The translations under genes were made by a program, and so were the position numbers. DNA of 6,321 bases from Acidobacteriota bacterium (GTDB taxonomy: Bacteria > Acidobacteriota > Terriglobia > Terriglobales > Acidobacteriaceae), in NCBI GenBank assembly GCA_021811745.1, contig JAJZNH010000502.1, positions 1 through 6,321 on the forward strand. The letters are read 5' to 3'. Of the stretch, positions 1 to 6,034 are shown in pieces. The notes below the pieces were generated by a model. The model was not told where the DNA came from. It worked only from the letters and a program-made list of their open reading frames with translations, and ran no database searches. The stretch's first letter is position 1, and every line of letters starts with the position of its first letter.

Positions 1-225
1 ATCAGCGAAGCCCTGATCACCACCGCCGCCGGCCTGTTCGTTGCCGTTCCCGCATTGGTGGCCTACAACCAACTCACCGCCCGCATCCGCGTGTTCGCCT
101 CCGCGGTCGATGACTTCTCACGGGAGCTTCTGAATTCGCTGGAGGAGATGCCGGCGCGCAATCCCGCGCCCCCACGCCCGCCGGCGGATTTACCACGGGA
201 GGCCGAACGTGGCGTATACAAATAG
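1..225 (+). CDS. tolQ: TolQ proton-channel subunit, C-terminal fragment (MotA/TolQ/ExbB family)
   Basis: Frame 1 is open from the window edge to a TAG at 223-225, giving the last 74 residues; the start lies outside. The first 22 residues (ISEALITTAAGLFVAVPALV, then AYN) are the hallmark final transmembrane helix of the TolQ/ExbB family. Thr8 falls where E. coli TolQ has the channel threonine of TM3 (Thr178). A charged amphipathic stretch and a Pro/Ala-rich cytoplasmic tail follow (about residues 50-74). TolQ is the inner-membrane pentameric component that, with TolR, converts proton flow into motion of the TolA/TonB-type transducer. tolR starts 29 bp downstream, so the genes are almost certainly one operon. 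The fragment alone could also be ExbB; tolB and pal in the same cluster favour TolQ. Nothing suggests that the gene itself is truncated. Confidence 0.93.
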   Translation: MSEALITTAAGLFVAVPALVAYNQLTARIRVFASAVDDFSRELLNSLEEMPARNPAPPRPPADLPREAERGVYK

Positions 226-254
226 CGTTTGCACCCGAAGCGGCGAGGTGGACC

Positions 255-695
<441 letters not shown>

Positions 696-705
696 CACAG
701 CGGCA

Positions 706-1494
706 ATGACCAATCTCTTTGAAGGCGGCGAGCACCTGGAGCGCGAACTGGCGCCCGAGCCAATGGCGATGCCGGCGACCGGTTCGCTGCTGCTGCATCT
801 CACGCTCGGCCTGCTGCTGGGTTATTACGCGTGGGTCCTGGGGCTCTTCCACCACAACCTTTGGGGCAATGCCGGCGCCGGAGGCGCCATGCAGGTGAGC
901 CTCGTGAGCAGCGCTCTTCCCCTGCCCAACCAGGAGATCAATCAAAACGTGCTGGCAACCGAGACCCCGAGCAAGGCGCCAGAGGCGCCCAGCCCCAAGG
1001 ACCAGAAACAGGTCGATCGGACCGCCATTCCCATCCTCGGCAAGCACGTGAATCCGCGCAAGCAAACAACGCAAAAGAGCCAGCAGCATCAGCCCCAGCC
1101 GCCGCAGAACCGCGCCATGTACGGCGAGCAGTCAGGCTCCATCATGCCCCGGGAGCTGAACCCCCAGATGGCCTCGAACGGACCCACCAATGTCGGCGAT
1201 AACGACTTCGCCAGCCGCTTCGGCTGGTACGTCGACCAGATCAACCGCAAAATGGCGCAAAGCTGGTTTAAGGCGGAGGTCGATCCGCGCACGCCCCGCG
1301 GCGCCCGCGTCTACCTCGTCTTCACCATCGACCGCCAGGGCAGCCCCGGCAATGTCCAACTCGACCGCTCCAGCGGCAGCCCCACCCTCGACCGCTCCTG
1401 CATGCGCGGCGTGCAGCGTGTTGACACTTTCGGTCCCTTGCCTGGAGCCTATAATCAAAGTACGTTGAAAGTCTCTTATTATTGCGAATACTGA
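706..1494 (+). CDS. TonB/TolA-family energy transducer (TolA-equivalent of the cluster)
   Basis: The protein has 262 residues. About 25 cytoplasmic residues lead into a single transmembrane anchor (about 26-48, GSLLLHLTLGLLLGYYAWVL). A periplasmic linker rich in Pro, Gln, Lys and Asn follows (about 75-165), then a TonB C-terminal domain (about 168-262) with the ARVYLVFTIDRQGSPGNVQL strand and an amphipathic helix beginning RFGWYVDQINRKMAQSW. The expected role is to span the periplasm and pass TolQ/TolR-generated force to TolB-Pal. It is much shorter than E. coli TolA (421 residues) and lacks TolA's long Ala/Lys-rich helical domain, so in build it resembles TonB. Cys232 and Cys260 in the C-terminal domain could form a disulfide, as E. 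coli TolA domain III is known to have. The start is 10 bp after tolR; the nearest Shine-Dalgarno-like GGAG (687-690) is rather far, so translational coupling is likely. Its 3' end also holds promoter-like hexamers. Confidence 0.85.
   Translation: MTNLFEGGEHLERELAPEPMAMPATGSLLLHLTLGLLLGYYAWVLGLFHHNLWGNAGAGGAMQVSLVSSALPLPNQEINQNVLATETPSKAPEAPSPKDQKQVDRTAIPILGKHVNPRKQTTQKSQQHQPQPPQNRAMYGEQSGSIMPRELNPQMASNGPTNVGDNDFASRFGWYVDQINRKMAQSWFKAEVDPRTPRGARVYLVFTIDRQGSPGNVQLDRSSGSPTLDRSCMRGVQRVDTFGPLPGAYNQSTLKVSYYCEY
1421..1492 (+). promoter_or_regulatory. candidate promoter region inside the 3' end of the transducer gene
   Basis: A perfect -35-type hexamer TTGACA (1421-1426) and a perfect -10-type TATAAT (1450-1455) lie in an AT-richer patch of otherwise GC-rich DNA. 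They are 23 bases apart, too far for an ordinary sigma-70 pair. A second, better spaced pair is TTGAAA (1465-1470) and AATACT (1487-1492), with a 16-base spacer and 5/6 and 4/6 matches. Either would drive tolB, 159 bp downstream of the transducer stop. All of this lies inside a reading frame, so chance or coding constraint is possible. Confidence 0.27.
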
Positions 1495-1557
1495 CGTGTT
1501 TGCCGTTTCATTTCCGCACCTCTTGCCGGTTCTCTCACCACAATTTCACGATCCAGC

Positions 1558-1621
1558 GGATGACTTTCCGGAGTCCAAAGGTTGGAAACTGGACCAAACG
1601 TTTGGATGACTTCTGCGTCAT
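1558..1621 (+). promoter_or_regulatory. cluster of palindromes and a direct repeat upstream of tolB (possible operator)
   Basis: The leader between the transducer gene and tolB packs several short symmetric elements: TCCAA-N3-TTGGA (1574-1586), a perfect 12-bp palindrome CCAAACGTTTGG (1594-1605) and ATGAC-N6-GTCAT (1606-1621). The 9-mer GGATGACTT occurs at 1558-1566 and again at 1604-1612, 46 bases apart. This could be a binding site for a dimeric regulator or a folded mRNA leader. No regulator family can be named from it. Confidence 0.25.
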
Positions 1622-1640
1622 GGAAAGTAGGTCTTCATGG

Positions 1641-1646
1641 GGAAGG
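1641..1646 (+). promoter_or_regulatory. ribosome binding site that favours the 1654 start of tolB
   Basis: GGAAGG ends seven bases before the ATG at 1654. The rival ATG at 1690 has AGGAAGG (1671-1677) twelve bases upstream, a poorer spacing. The frame is also open upstream to a TTG at 1582, but that start would put a non-signal-like stretch before the signal peptide. Confidence 0.6.
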
Positions 1647-1653
1647 CAGCAAG

Positions 1654-3030
1654 ATGAGCCTCTGGAAAGCAGGAAGGACCTCTCAACGCATGAAGGCAAT
1701 GCTGTTTGCTTTGCCGCTTCTGCTGCTCGGATTCCTGATGGTTCCGGCGGCCGTGCCGGCGCAGGACTGGGTGCATACCGGCACCAACCTTGGCAATACG
1801 TCGATCCGGCTGGCCGCGGCGGACTTCAAGACCACGGGCAACGATCCTGAGACACCCGCCCTGCAGGCCGTCTTTGACGCGACCCTCTACAGCGACCTCG
1901 ACAACGCCGGGCTCTTCGACATGGTCTCCAAGAGTCTGTCGCCGCAGGTGATGCCTGGCGCCCCGCAGGAGATCGTGCTGGCGCAGTGGGCGGCGGCTCC
2001 CGCCAACGCCGCCATGGTCGCGTTCGGCTCGCTTTCGGCCACCAATGGCCGCCTGATTGTTTACGGCTGGCTCTACGACACGCACAACACCCAGAGCCCG
2101 CAGGTGCTGGCCCAGCAATACAACGAGACGGCCAGCGAGGAGATGGCGCGCACCATCGCCCATCGCTTCGCCGACGCCATCATCTTCCGCCTTGGCGGCG
2201 GCATCAACGGCATCTGCGAAACCAAGATCTACTTCGTCAGCTCGCGTACCGGCTCGAAGGAAATCTGGGAGATGGATTACGACGGCGAGAACCAGCACCA
2301 GATTACGCATCTGGGGAGCATCTCGCTCTCGCCTCATGTGTCGCCCGATAATTCTCGCATTGCCTTTGAGACCATTGGCCGCAATGGCTGGGACATTCGC
2401 ATGTATTCGCTCGACCTTGGGCGGTTGGTGAGTTTTCCGGGAGGATCCGAGGGCGGAAGCAATCATGCCCCGGCATGGTCGTCCGACGGTACCCGGCTCG
2501 CCTTCTCTTCGGCCCGTTCGGGACGTCCGCAGATTTGGATTTCGGACGACAGCGGCGGCCGGCTCCACCAGATCACGGACTTCGGGATCGACACCTCGCC
2601 GGCGTGGAATCCCAAGACCAACGGCCAGCTCGCCTTCGTCAGCGGGCGCACCGGCGAGCCGCAGATTTACATGATGGATCAGGACGGATCGAATGTGCAG
2701 CGCATGACCGACAGCGGCTATGCGGTTTCGCCCTCCTGGTCGCCGAACGGTGGCATGCTCACCTTCAGTTGGAACCGCAAGTACGGCCCCGGCGATCCCG
2801 GCGGCCAGGACATTTACGTGATGGACATCGCCAGCAAGCGCTGGCTGCAGGCCACTCACGAGTCTGGCAGCAACGATTTCCCGTCTTGGTCCCCCGATGG
2901 CCGCCACATTGTGTTCGAGCGCAAAGTGGGCGCCCGCACGCAGATCTGGTCGATGCTTGCCGATGGCACCCATCAGCAGCAGTTAACGCATACGGGCAAT
3001 AACTTCATGCCCGACTGGAGCTGGAAATGA
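1654..3030 (+). CDS. tolB: TolB, periplasmic beta-propeller protein of the Tol-Pal system
   Basis: From the ATG at 1654 the protein has 458 residues (E. coli TolB has 430). It begins with a Sec signal peptide: a positively charged n-region to about residue 14, a hydrophobic core (about 15-31) and likely cleavage after VPA at 34-36. A TolB N-terminal domain (about 39-180) with the RLAAADFK strand and an IVYGWLYD segment follows. The C-terminal half is a six-bladed PD40/WD40-like propeller whose blades start near residues 191, 235, 281, 325, 368 and 417, with repeated motifs such as SPDG/SSDG, IYFVSSRTG and QIWISDDSGG. TolB acts in the periplasm, binding Pal and the TolA-type transducer. The start is not certain: ATG 1690 would still leave a functional signal peptide. 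It sits 159 bp after the transducer gene, unlike the tight spacing upstream, so it may have its own promoter or leader regulation. Confidence 0.95.
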   Translation: MSLWKAGRTSQRMKAMLFALPLLLLGFLMVPAAVPAQDWVHTGTNLGNTSIRLAAADFKTTGNDPETPALQAVFDATLYSDLDNAGLFDMVSKSLSPQVMPGAPQEIVLAQWAAAPANAAMVAFGSLSATNGRLIVYGWLYDTHNTQSPQVLAQQYNETASEEMARTIAHRFADAIIFRLGGGINGICETKIYFVSSRTGSKEIWEMDYDGENQHQITHLGSISLSPHVSPDNSRIAFETIGRNGWDIRMYSLDLGRLVSFPGGSEGGSNHAPAWSSDGTRLAFSSARSGRPQIWISDDSGGRLHQITDFGIDTSPAWNPKTNGQLAFVSGRTGEPQIYMMDQDGSNVQRMTDSGYAVSPSWSPNGGMLTFSWNRKYGPGDPGGQDIYVMDIASKRWLQATHESGSNDFPSWSPDGRHIVFERKVGARTQIWSMLADGTHQQQLTHTGNNFMPDWSWK

Positions 3031-3134
3031 ACCCCGGCAGAGATACGGCCAGTAGGGCTTCTCTTTCTCCGGGTATTGTTCCGCTCAAATTCCGAACATC
3101 GCCCCCATCCACGGGCTGCACGCGCCCAAAGACC

Positions 3135-3198
3135 GGGGCAAGCCGGTATGCCGGAAGCGCGTCTTCAGACGAACGAAGTGCATGCCGGCTCGAACCCC
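3135..3198 (+). ncRNA. candidate structured RNA element or intergenic repeat hairpin
   Basis: AGCCGGTATG plus C (3141-3151) pairs with G plus CATGCCGGCT (3180-3190), an 11-bp stem with a single G-U wobble. Inside, CGTC (3160-3163) and GACG (3168-3171) close a TTCA loop. Between the two stems is a symmetric 8/8 purine-rich internal loop where facing GGAAG and CGAAG could form tandem G-A pairs. Outside, GGGG (3135-3138) can pair with CCCC (3195-3198). It is followed by no T-run, so it is not a standard terminator. It could be a 5'-leader element of pal, an mRNA processing or stability hairpin, or a REP-like repeat. It matches no riboswitch consensus that I can recall. The strand is assumed from the flanking genes. 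Confidence 0.35.
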
Positions 3199-3340
3199 AA
3201 CCCTTCTGACGTACTCAGGTCATGGCCAATGCGCTCGCTTTGCCTACAACATGATCCAGTGCATTCAAGCGCGGACAAGGTGAAGCCGGCAGCAACGGCG
3301 AACCAGGCCCGGCCGGTCAGAAACCAATCTTGTCCCTGAT

Positions 3341-3346
3341 AAGGAG
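3341..3346 (+). promoter_or_regulatory. ribosome binding site that sets the TTG start of pal
   Basis: AAGGAG lies seven bases before TTG at 3354, the ideal spacing. The next in-frame ATG (3366) would be 19 bases away, and the upstream TTG at 3330 lies before the ribosome site. This fixes 3354 as the start and gives a clean lipoprotein signal peptide. Confidence 0.8.
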
Positions 3347-3353
3347 TTGTCCC

Positions 3354-4088
3354 TTGAAACGACGCATGTTTGTGCCTTTAGCTTTGTGTCTTGCCTTGGT
3401 TGCTGTCGCGGGCTGCAAGAAGAAGCAGCAGCCTGTCCCCCCTGCCGCCGCTGCACCGCCGCCCACCATGCCGGCCCCGACCGCGCAACTGACGGCGACG
3501 CCCACCGTGGTCTCTTCGGGAGATCAGGTCCAGCTCTCGTGGCGCACCACCGACGCCGGTTCGGTCTCGATCGACGGCATTGGCGATGTACCCACCTCCG
3601 GAGTAAAAACGGTGACGCCGACCCAGACCACCACGTATCATCTGGTCGCGCGCGGTGACGGCGGCTCGGCCGACGCTTCGGCGACCGTAACGGTGAATCC
3701 GCCGCCGGCAGTGGCTGTGCCCAGCAATACGATGTCTGCCGAAGAGGAGTTCAAGGCCAACGTCCAGGACATCTTCTTCGACTACGACACCGCCGACATT
3801 CGCAGCGATGCGCAAGCCACGCTCTCCAAGGACGCCAGCTACCTCAACAGTCATCCCGATATCAAGATCGTCATCGGGGGTTACTGCGACGAGCGCGGCT
3901 CCGACGAGTACAACCTGGCGCTCGGCCAGAACCGCGCCAACGCCGCCAAGAACTCGCTGGTCAACAACGGCGTCGCGGCCAGCCGCATCCGCGTCATCAG
4001 CTACGGCAAGGAGAAGCCCTTCTGCACCGAGTCGAACGAGCAGTGCTGGCAGCTCAACCGCCGCGCCGGTTTCAGCATCGACCAGTAG
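3354..4088 (+). CDS. pal: Pal, peptidoglycan-associated lipoprotein with an Ig-like insert
   Basis: From the TTG at 3354 the protein has 244 residues. It begins with a lipoprotein signal peptide (MKRRMFVPLALCLALVAVAGC): the lipobox VAGC makes Cys21 the lipidated residue that anchors it in the outer membrane. A Lys/Pro/Ala-rich spacer (22-43) follows. Residues about 44-114 form an Ig-like beta-sandwich segment, with motifs SGDQVQLSW, GSVSIDGIG and TQTTTYHLVARG. The OmpA/Pal peptidoglycan-binding domain (about 137-241) carries IFFDYDTADI, GYCDERGSDEYN, LGQNRANAAK and VISYGKEKP; its Asp/Arg residues bind diaminopimelate in known Pal proteins. Cys224 and Cys231 near the end (FCTESNEQCWQLNRRAGF) could pair. 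E. coli Pal (173 residues with signal) lacks the Ig-like part. Pal ties the outer membrane to peptidoglycan and to TolB. A start at ATG 3366 is possible but lacks ribosome-site support. Confidence 0.95.
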   Translation: MKRRMFVPLALCLALVAVAGCKKKQQPVPPAAAAPPPTMPAPTAQLTATPTVVSSGDQVQLSWRTTDAGSVSIDGIGDVPTSGVKTVTPTQTTTYHLVARGDGGSADASATVTVNPPPAVAVPSNTMSAEEEFKANVQDIFFDYDTADIRSDAQATLSKDASYLNSHPDIKIVIGGYCDERGSDEYNLALGQNRANAAKNSLVNNGVAASRIRVISYGKEKPFCTESNEQCWQLNRRAGFSIDQ

Positions 4089-4207
4089 AACGAGGCGCGC
4101 TGAATGCCGCGCTCTGTGGCCAAAGGGTTGCGATCTGCGGCCAATCGGTTTTGCCCGTCCGCCGGCGCAAACAACCGCGGATGGGCGAACAGATGTTGCC
4201 CCTCGCG

Positions 4208-4236
4208 TGCGGCAGCTTCCTTGAGGGGCTGCCGCA
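4208..4236 (+). terminator. hairpin between pal and cpoB, possible weak terminator or attenuator
   Basis: TGCGGCAGC (4208-4216) and GCTGCCGCA (4228-4236) form a perfect 9-bp GC-rich stem around an 11-base loop. TCTTATT follows, only a modest U-tract. It lies 120 bp after the pal stop and 42 bp before cpoB, so it could end most pal transcripts while letting some continue into cpoB. Confidence 0.45.
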
Positions 4237-4241
4237 TCTTA

Positions 4242-4260
4242 TTGCTATCTTGTTGCTATC
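4242..4260 (+). repeat. tandem octamer TTGCTATC, 11-bp period, before cpoB
   Basis: TTGCTATC occurs at 4242-4249 and again at 4253-4260, an offset of 11 bases, about one helical turn. The copies sit between the hairpin at 4208-4236 and the cpoB ribosome site (AGGTGA, 4269-4274). Spacing by a full turn suits a protein binding side by side on one DNA face, but two short copies may also arise by chance. Confidence 0.4.
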
Positions 4261-4277
4261 ATGGGAACAGGTGAAGT

Positions 4278-5219
4278 ATGAGCGCACGTAAGTTTCGCAA
4301 TCGCATTCTGGCGGGTTTCCTGGCGGCTGTCGTGCTTGCGGCGGCGGGTGCGCCGGCCCATGCGGCTTCAAAAGAAATCATCCAACTGCAAACACAGGTG
4401 CAACAGCTCCTCGACATGATGCAGCGGCTGCAGTCCACGCTGGACAGCCATTTCGGGGTAATGCAGAACCTCGCCCAGCAAACCGCCAATCAAGCCACCC
4501 AGATGTCCACCGCTGTTACGAACATGCAGAAGGAGTTGAGCGCCGAGGCACAGGCGGAGTCGGGCAAGACGGATGCCATCTCCGGTCAGGTGCAGTCGCT
4601 CAACGACTCTGTCGATGAACTCAAGGCCCGCATTGCCAAACTCGACAAGTCCATCCAGGACCTGCAGACCCAGGTGCAGACGGTACAGAGCCAGATGTCC
4701 CAGGCCCAACCAGGTGCGCAGCCCAACGCTCCCGCAACCGGCCCCGGCGGCACGGCCCTGCCCCCGGCCGATGGCAGTCAGCCCGGAGCGATCCCCGGCG
4801 CCGCAGCCGCGCCCCAGGCGCAGGCGCCTCCACTTAAGGAGACCTTCCAGGCCGGCCTGCGCGATTTCAGCGCCGGCCGCTACCCACTCGCCTCCAGTGA
4901 ATTCCAGGACGTCGTCCACTATTATCCGCTCGATGACCTGGCCGGCAGTGCGCAGTTCTACCTCGGCGAAATCGCCTACCAGCAGCAGCACTACGACGAC
5001 GCGGTGACCGATTACAACGCCGTTCTCGAAGGCTTTCCCGGCAATGCCAAGGCCGCCGCCGCGCAGTTGCACAAGGGTTATGCTCTGCTCGCCTTGAGCA
5101 AACGCGCCGAAGGCATCCGCGAACTGCGCGAACTGATTCGCCGCCATCCGCAGACCCCCGAAGCCCGCGCCGCCCGCAGCCGCCTCAACGGCATGGGTGT
5201 CCGCCTCACCGCACGCTGA
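4278..5219 (+). CDS. cpoB: CpoB/YbgF, periplasmic coiled-coil and TPR protein of the Tol-Pal system
   Basis: The protein has 313 residues. A Sec signal peptide (n-region ARKFRNR, core about 10-24, likely cleavage after AHA at 27-29) is followed by a long Gln-rich coiled coil (about 31-142), with heptad-like runs such as LQTQVQQLLDMMQRL and VDELKARIAKLDKSIQDLQ. A low-complexity Ala/Pro/Gly/Gln linker (143-186) leads to a TPR domain (about 187-305) of three units, with FQAGLRDFSAGRYPLASSEF, AQFYLGEIAYQQQHYDDAV and AQLHKGYALLALSKRAEGI. This order is that of YbgF/CpoB, which in E. coli trimerises by its coiled coil, binds TolA and coordinates peptidoglycan synthesis with outer-membrane constriction. 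The coiled coil and linker are longer than in E. coli (263 residues in total). The ATG at 4278 has AGGTGA at 4269-4274. It is last in the cluster and is followed by a strong terminator. Its partner here would be the TonB/TolA-like protein, which is an inference. Confidence 0.9.
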   Translation: MSARKFRNRILAGFLAAVVLAAAGAPAHAASKEIIQLQTQVQQLLDMMQRLQSTLDSHFGVMQNLAQQTANQATQMSTAVTNMQKELSAEAQAESGKTDAISGQVQSLNDSVDELKARIAKLDKSIQDLQTQVQTVQSQMSQAQPGAQPNAPATGPGGTALPPADGSQPGAIPGAAAAPQAQAPPLKETFQAGLRDFSAGRYPLASSEFQDVVHYYPLDDLAGSAQFYLGEIAYQQQHYDDAVTDYNAVLEGFPGNAKAAAAQLHKGYALLALSKRAEGIRELRELIRRHPQTPEARAARSRLNGMGVRLTAR

Positions 5220-5254
5220 CGGCCAGCCTTCGCGCTTCGTCTTTCCCGCTCGAA

Positions 5255-5281
5255 AAAAGCCCCGCGACTCGCGGGGCTTTT
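5255..5281. terminator. bidirectional rho-independent terminator between cpoB and phoU
   Basis: AAAAGCCCCGCG (5255-5266) and CGCGGGGCTTTT (5270-5281) form a perfect 12-bp stem with an ACT loop. Reading +, the T-run TTTT (followed by GGTTT) ends cpoB. Reading -, the complement of AAAAAA at 5253-5258 gives a six-T run that ends phoU transcripts. The convergent gene arrangement fits a shared terminator. It lies 35 bp past the cpoB stop and 60 bp past the phoU stop. Confidence 0.93.
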
Positions 5282-5341
5282 GGTTTGGCAATGCGCCGGT
5301 CGCTGACGGCCTGCACCGGGCCGCCCGCCCGCGACACTCCT

Positions 5342-6034
5342 TCACCCCGCCGCCCGGGATGCTTTCACCGCCGTCACGCTCTTGTGGTGCCGCACATCGG
5401 CGCCCTGCACCCAGAAGATGACGTCTTCGGCAATGTTTGTGGCGTGATCCGCCACCCGCTCCAGGCTGCGGCAGATCATCAGCGCATTCAGCGCCTGCGG
5501 CGCCAGGTGGCTCTGCTCCTCCATCAACTTGGTCAGCGCCTTGTAGGCGGCGCGGTTCATCGTGTCCACCGCGTCGTCCTGCATCAGCACCGCGCGCGCA
5601 ACTTCTGCGTCCGCCTCGATAAACGCTTGCAGGCTTTTGCGCACCATGTCGGTCGCCAGCGAGGCCATCCGCGGAATATCCACCGGCAACTCCGCCACCG
5701 GCATCTGCTCCATGTGGCGCACTCGATCGCTGATGCTCTTGGCCGCGTCGCCCACCCGCTCCAGGTCGGCATTGATCTTGATCACGCTCAGGATGAAGCG
5801 CAAATCCACCGCCATGGGCTGTTCCATCGCCAGCAGATCCAGCGCCGCCTGATCGATGTCGCGCTCCATGCGATTGATGGCAATCTCGCTGCGCGTCACC
5901 AGGTCGCAAATCGACAAATCGCGAACCCGATATGCTTCAATGGCGCGCTGAATCGCCTGTTCGGCCAGCCCCGCCATCACCAGGAGGTTCTCCTTCAGGT
6001 CCTCGAGACTCTGCTGAAACCGGATGCGCGTCAT
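5342..6034 (-). CDS. phoU: PhoU, phosphate-uptake and Pho-regulon regulator
   Basis: The protein has 230 residues, a normal length for PhoU, and is all-helical: two repeated three-helix bundles. Each bundle carries the family's metal-binding type motif, [17 protein letters not shown] (about 87-103) and [18 protein letters not shown] (about 188-205). The N-terminal helix [24 protein letters not shown] and the segment [15 protein letters not shown] are also typical. PhoU is a cytoplasmic protein at the inner membrane that links the PstSCAB transporter to the PhoR/PhoB two-component system and restrains phosphate uptake. The ATG at 6034 has GGGGAGG (6040-6046) five bases upstream and overlaps the pstB stop as ATGA, so translation is probably coupled. 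The last 16 residues or so are a variable basic tail. No Pho-box is expected this far from the operon start, and I saw none. Confidence 0.95.
   Translation of the reverse strand: MTRIRFQQSLEDLKENLLVMAGLAEQAIQRAIEAYRVRDLSICDLVTRSEIAINRMERDIDQAALDLLAMEQPMAVDLRFILSVIKINADLERVGDAAKSISDRVRHMEQMPVAELPVDIPRMASLATDMVRKSLQAFIEADAEVARAVLMQDDAVDTMNRAAYKALTKLMEEQSHLAPQALNALMICRSLERVADHATNIAEDVIFWVQGADVRHHKSVTAVKASRAAG

Larger units (their letters stand above)
3031..3353 (+). other. 323-bp intergenic region between tolB and pal
   Basis: No convincing gene lies here. Short open frames exist, one starting ATGA-overlapped with the tolB stop, but their translations look like random GC-rich sequence. The region contains a strong imperfect hairpin (3135-3198), further GC-rich inverted repeats such as GGGC-N7-GCCC (3113-3127), and the pal ribosome site at its end. 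I saw no convincing sigma-70 promoter and no rho-independent terminator with a T-run after tolB, so read-through from tolB into pal is plausible. It is unusually long for a gap inside a tol operon. Confidence 0.6.

Noticed and set aside
1582..1653. Upstream TTG start giving a 482-residue TolB
   Set aside because: It would add 24 residues without signal-peptide character ahead of a good signal peptide. The ATG at 1654 has the better placed ribosome site.
1618..2973. 451-residue open frame antisense to tolB
   Set aside because: It mirrors tolB almost end to end. The translation has no domain or signal, and long antisense frames are common in GC-rich genes with strong third-position bias.
3027..3209. 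60-codon frame whose ATG overlaps the tolB stop (ATGA), with GGAG six bases upstream
   Set aside because: The start looks translationally coupled, but the peptide is Ser/Pro/Arg-rich without recognisable features and the frame runs through the hairpin at 3135-3198. Kept as non-coding unless conserved.
3181..3230. GGCTCGAACCCC resembling a tRNA T-arm, and riboswitch-like fragments nearby
   Set aside because: The flanks do not form a T-stem, no anticodon arm or cloverleaf fits on either strand, and no TPP, c-di-GMP or SRP RNA core could be completed.
3076..3339. 87-codon frame in the tolB-pal gap
   Set aside because: No ribosome site and no recognisable sequence. It overlaps the structured element and is most likely a chance frame.
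4257..4262. TATCAT as a -10 box for cpoB
   Set aside because: No -35 at a suitable distance, and the start site would fall inside the ribosome binding site.
4368..5909. 513-residue open frame antisense to cpoB that also covers much of phoU in another frame
   Set aside because: It runs through a clear bidirectional terminator and two well-supported genes. Its composition is Gly/Ala/Arg-rich noise.
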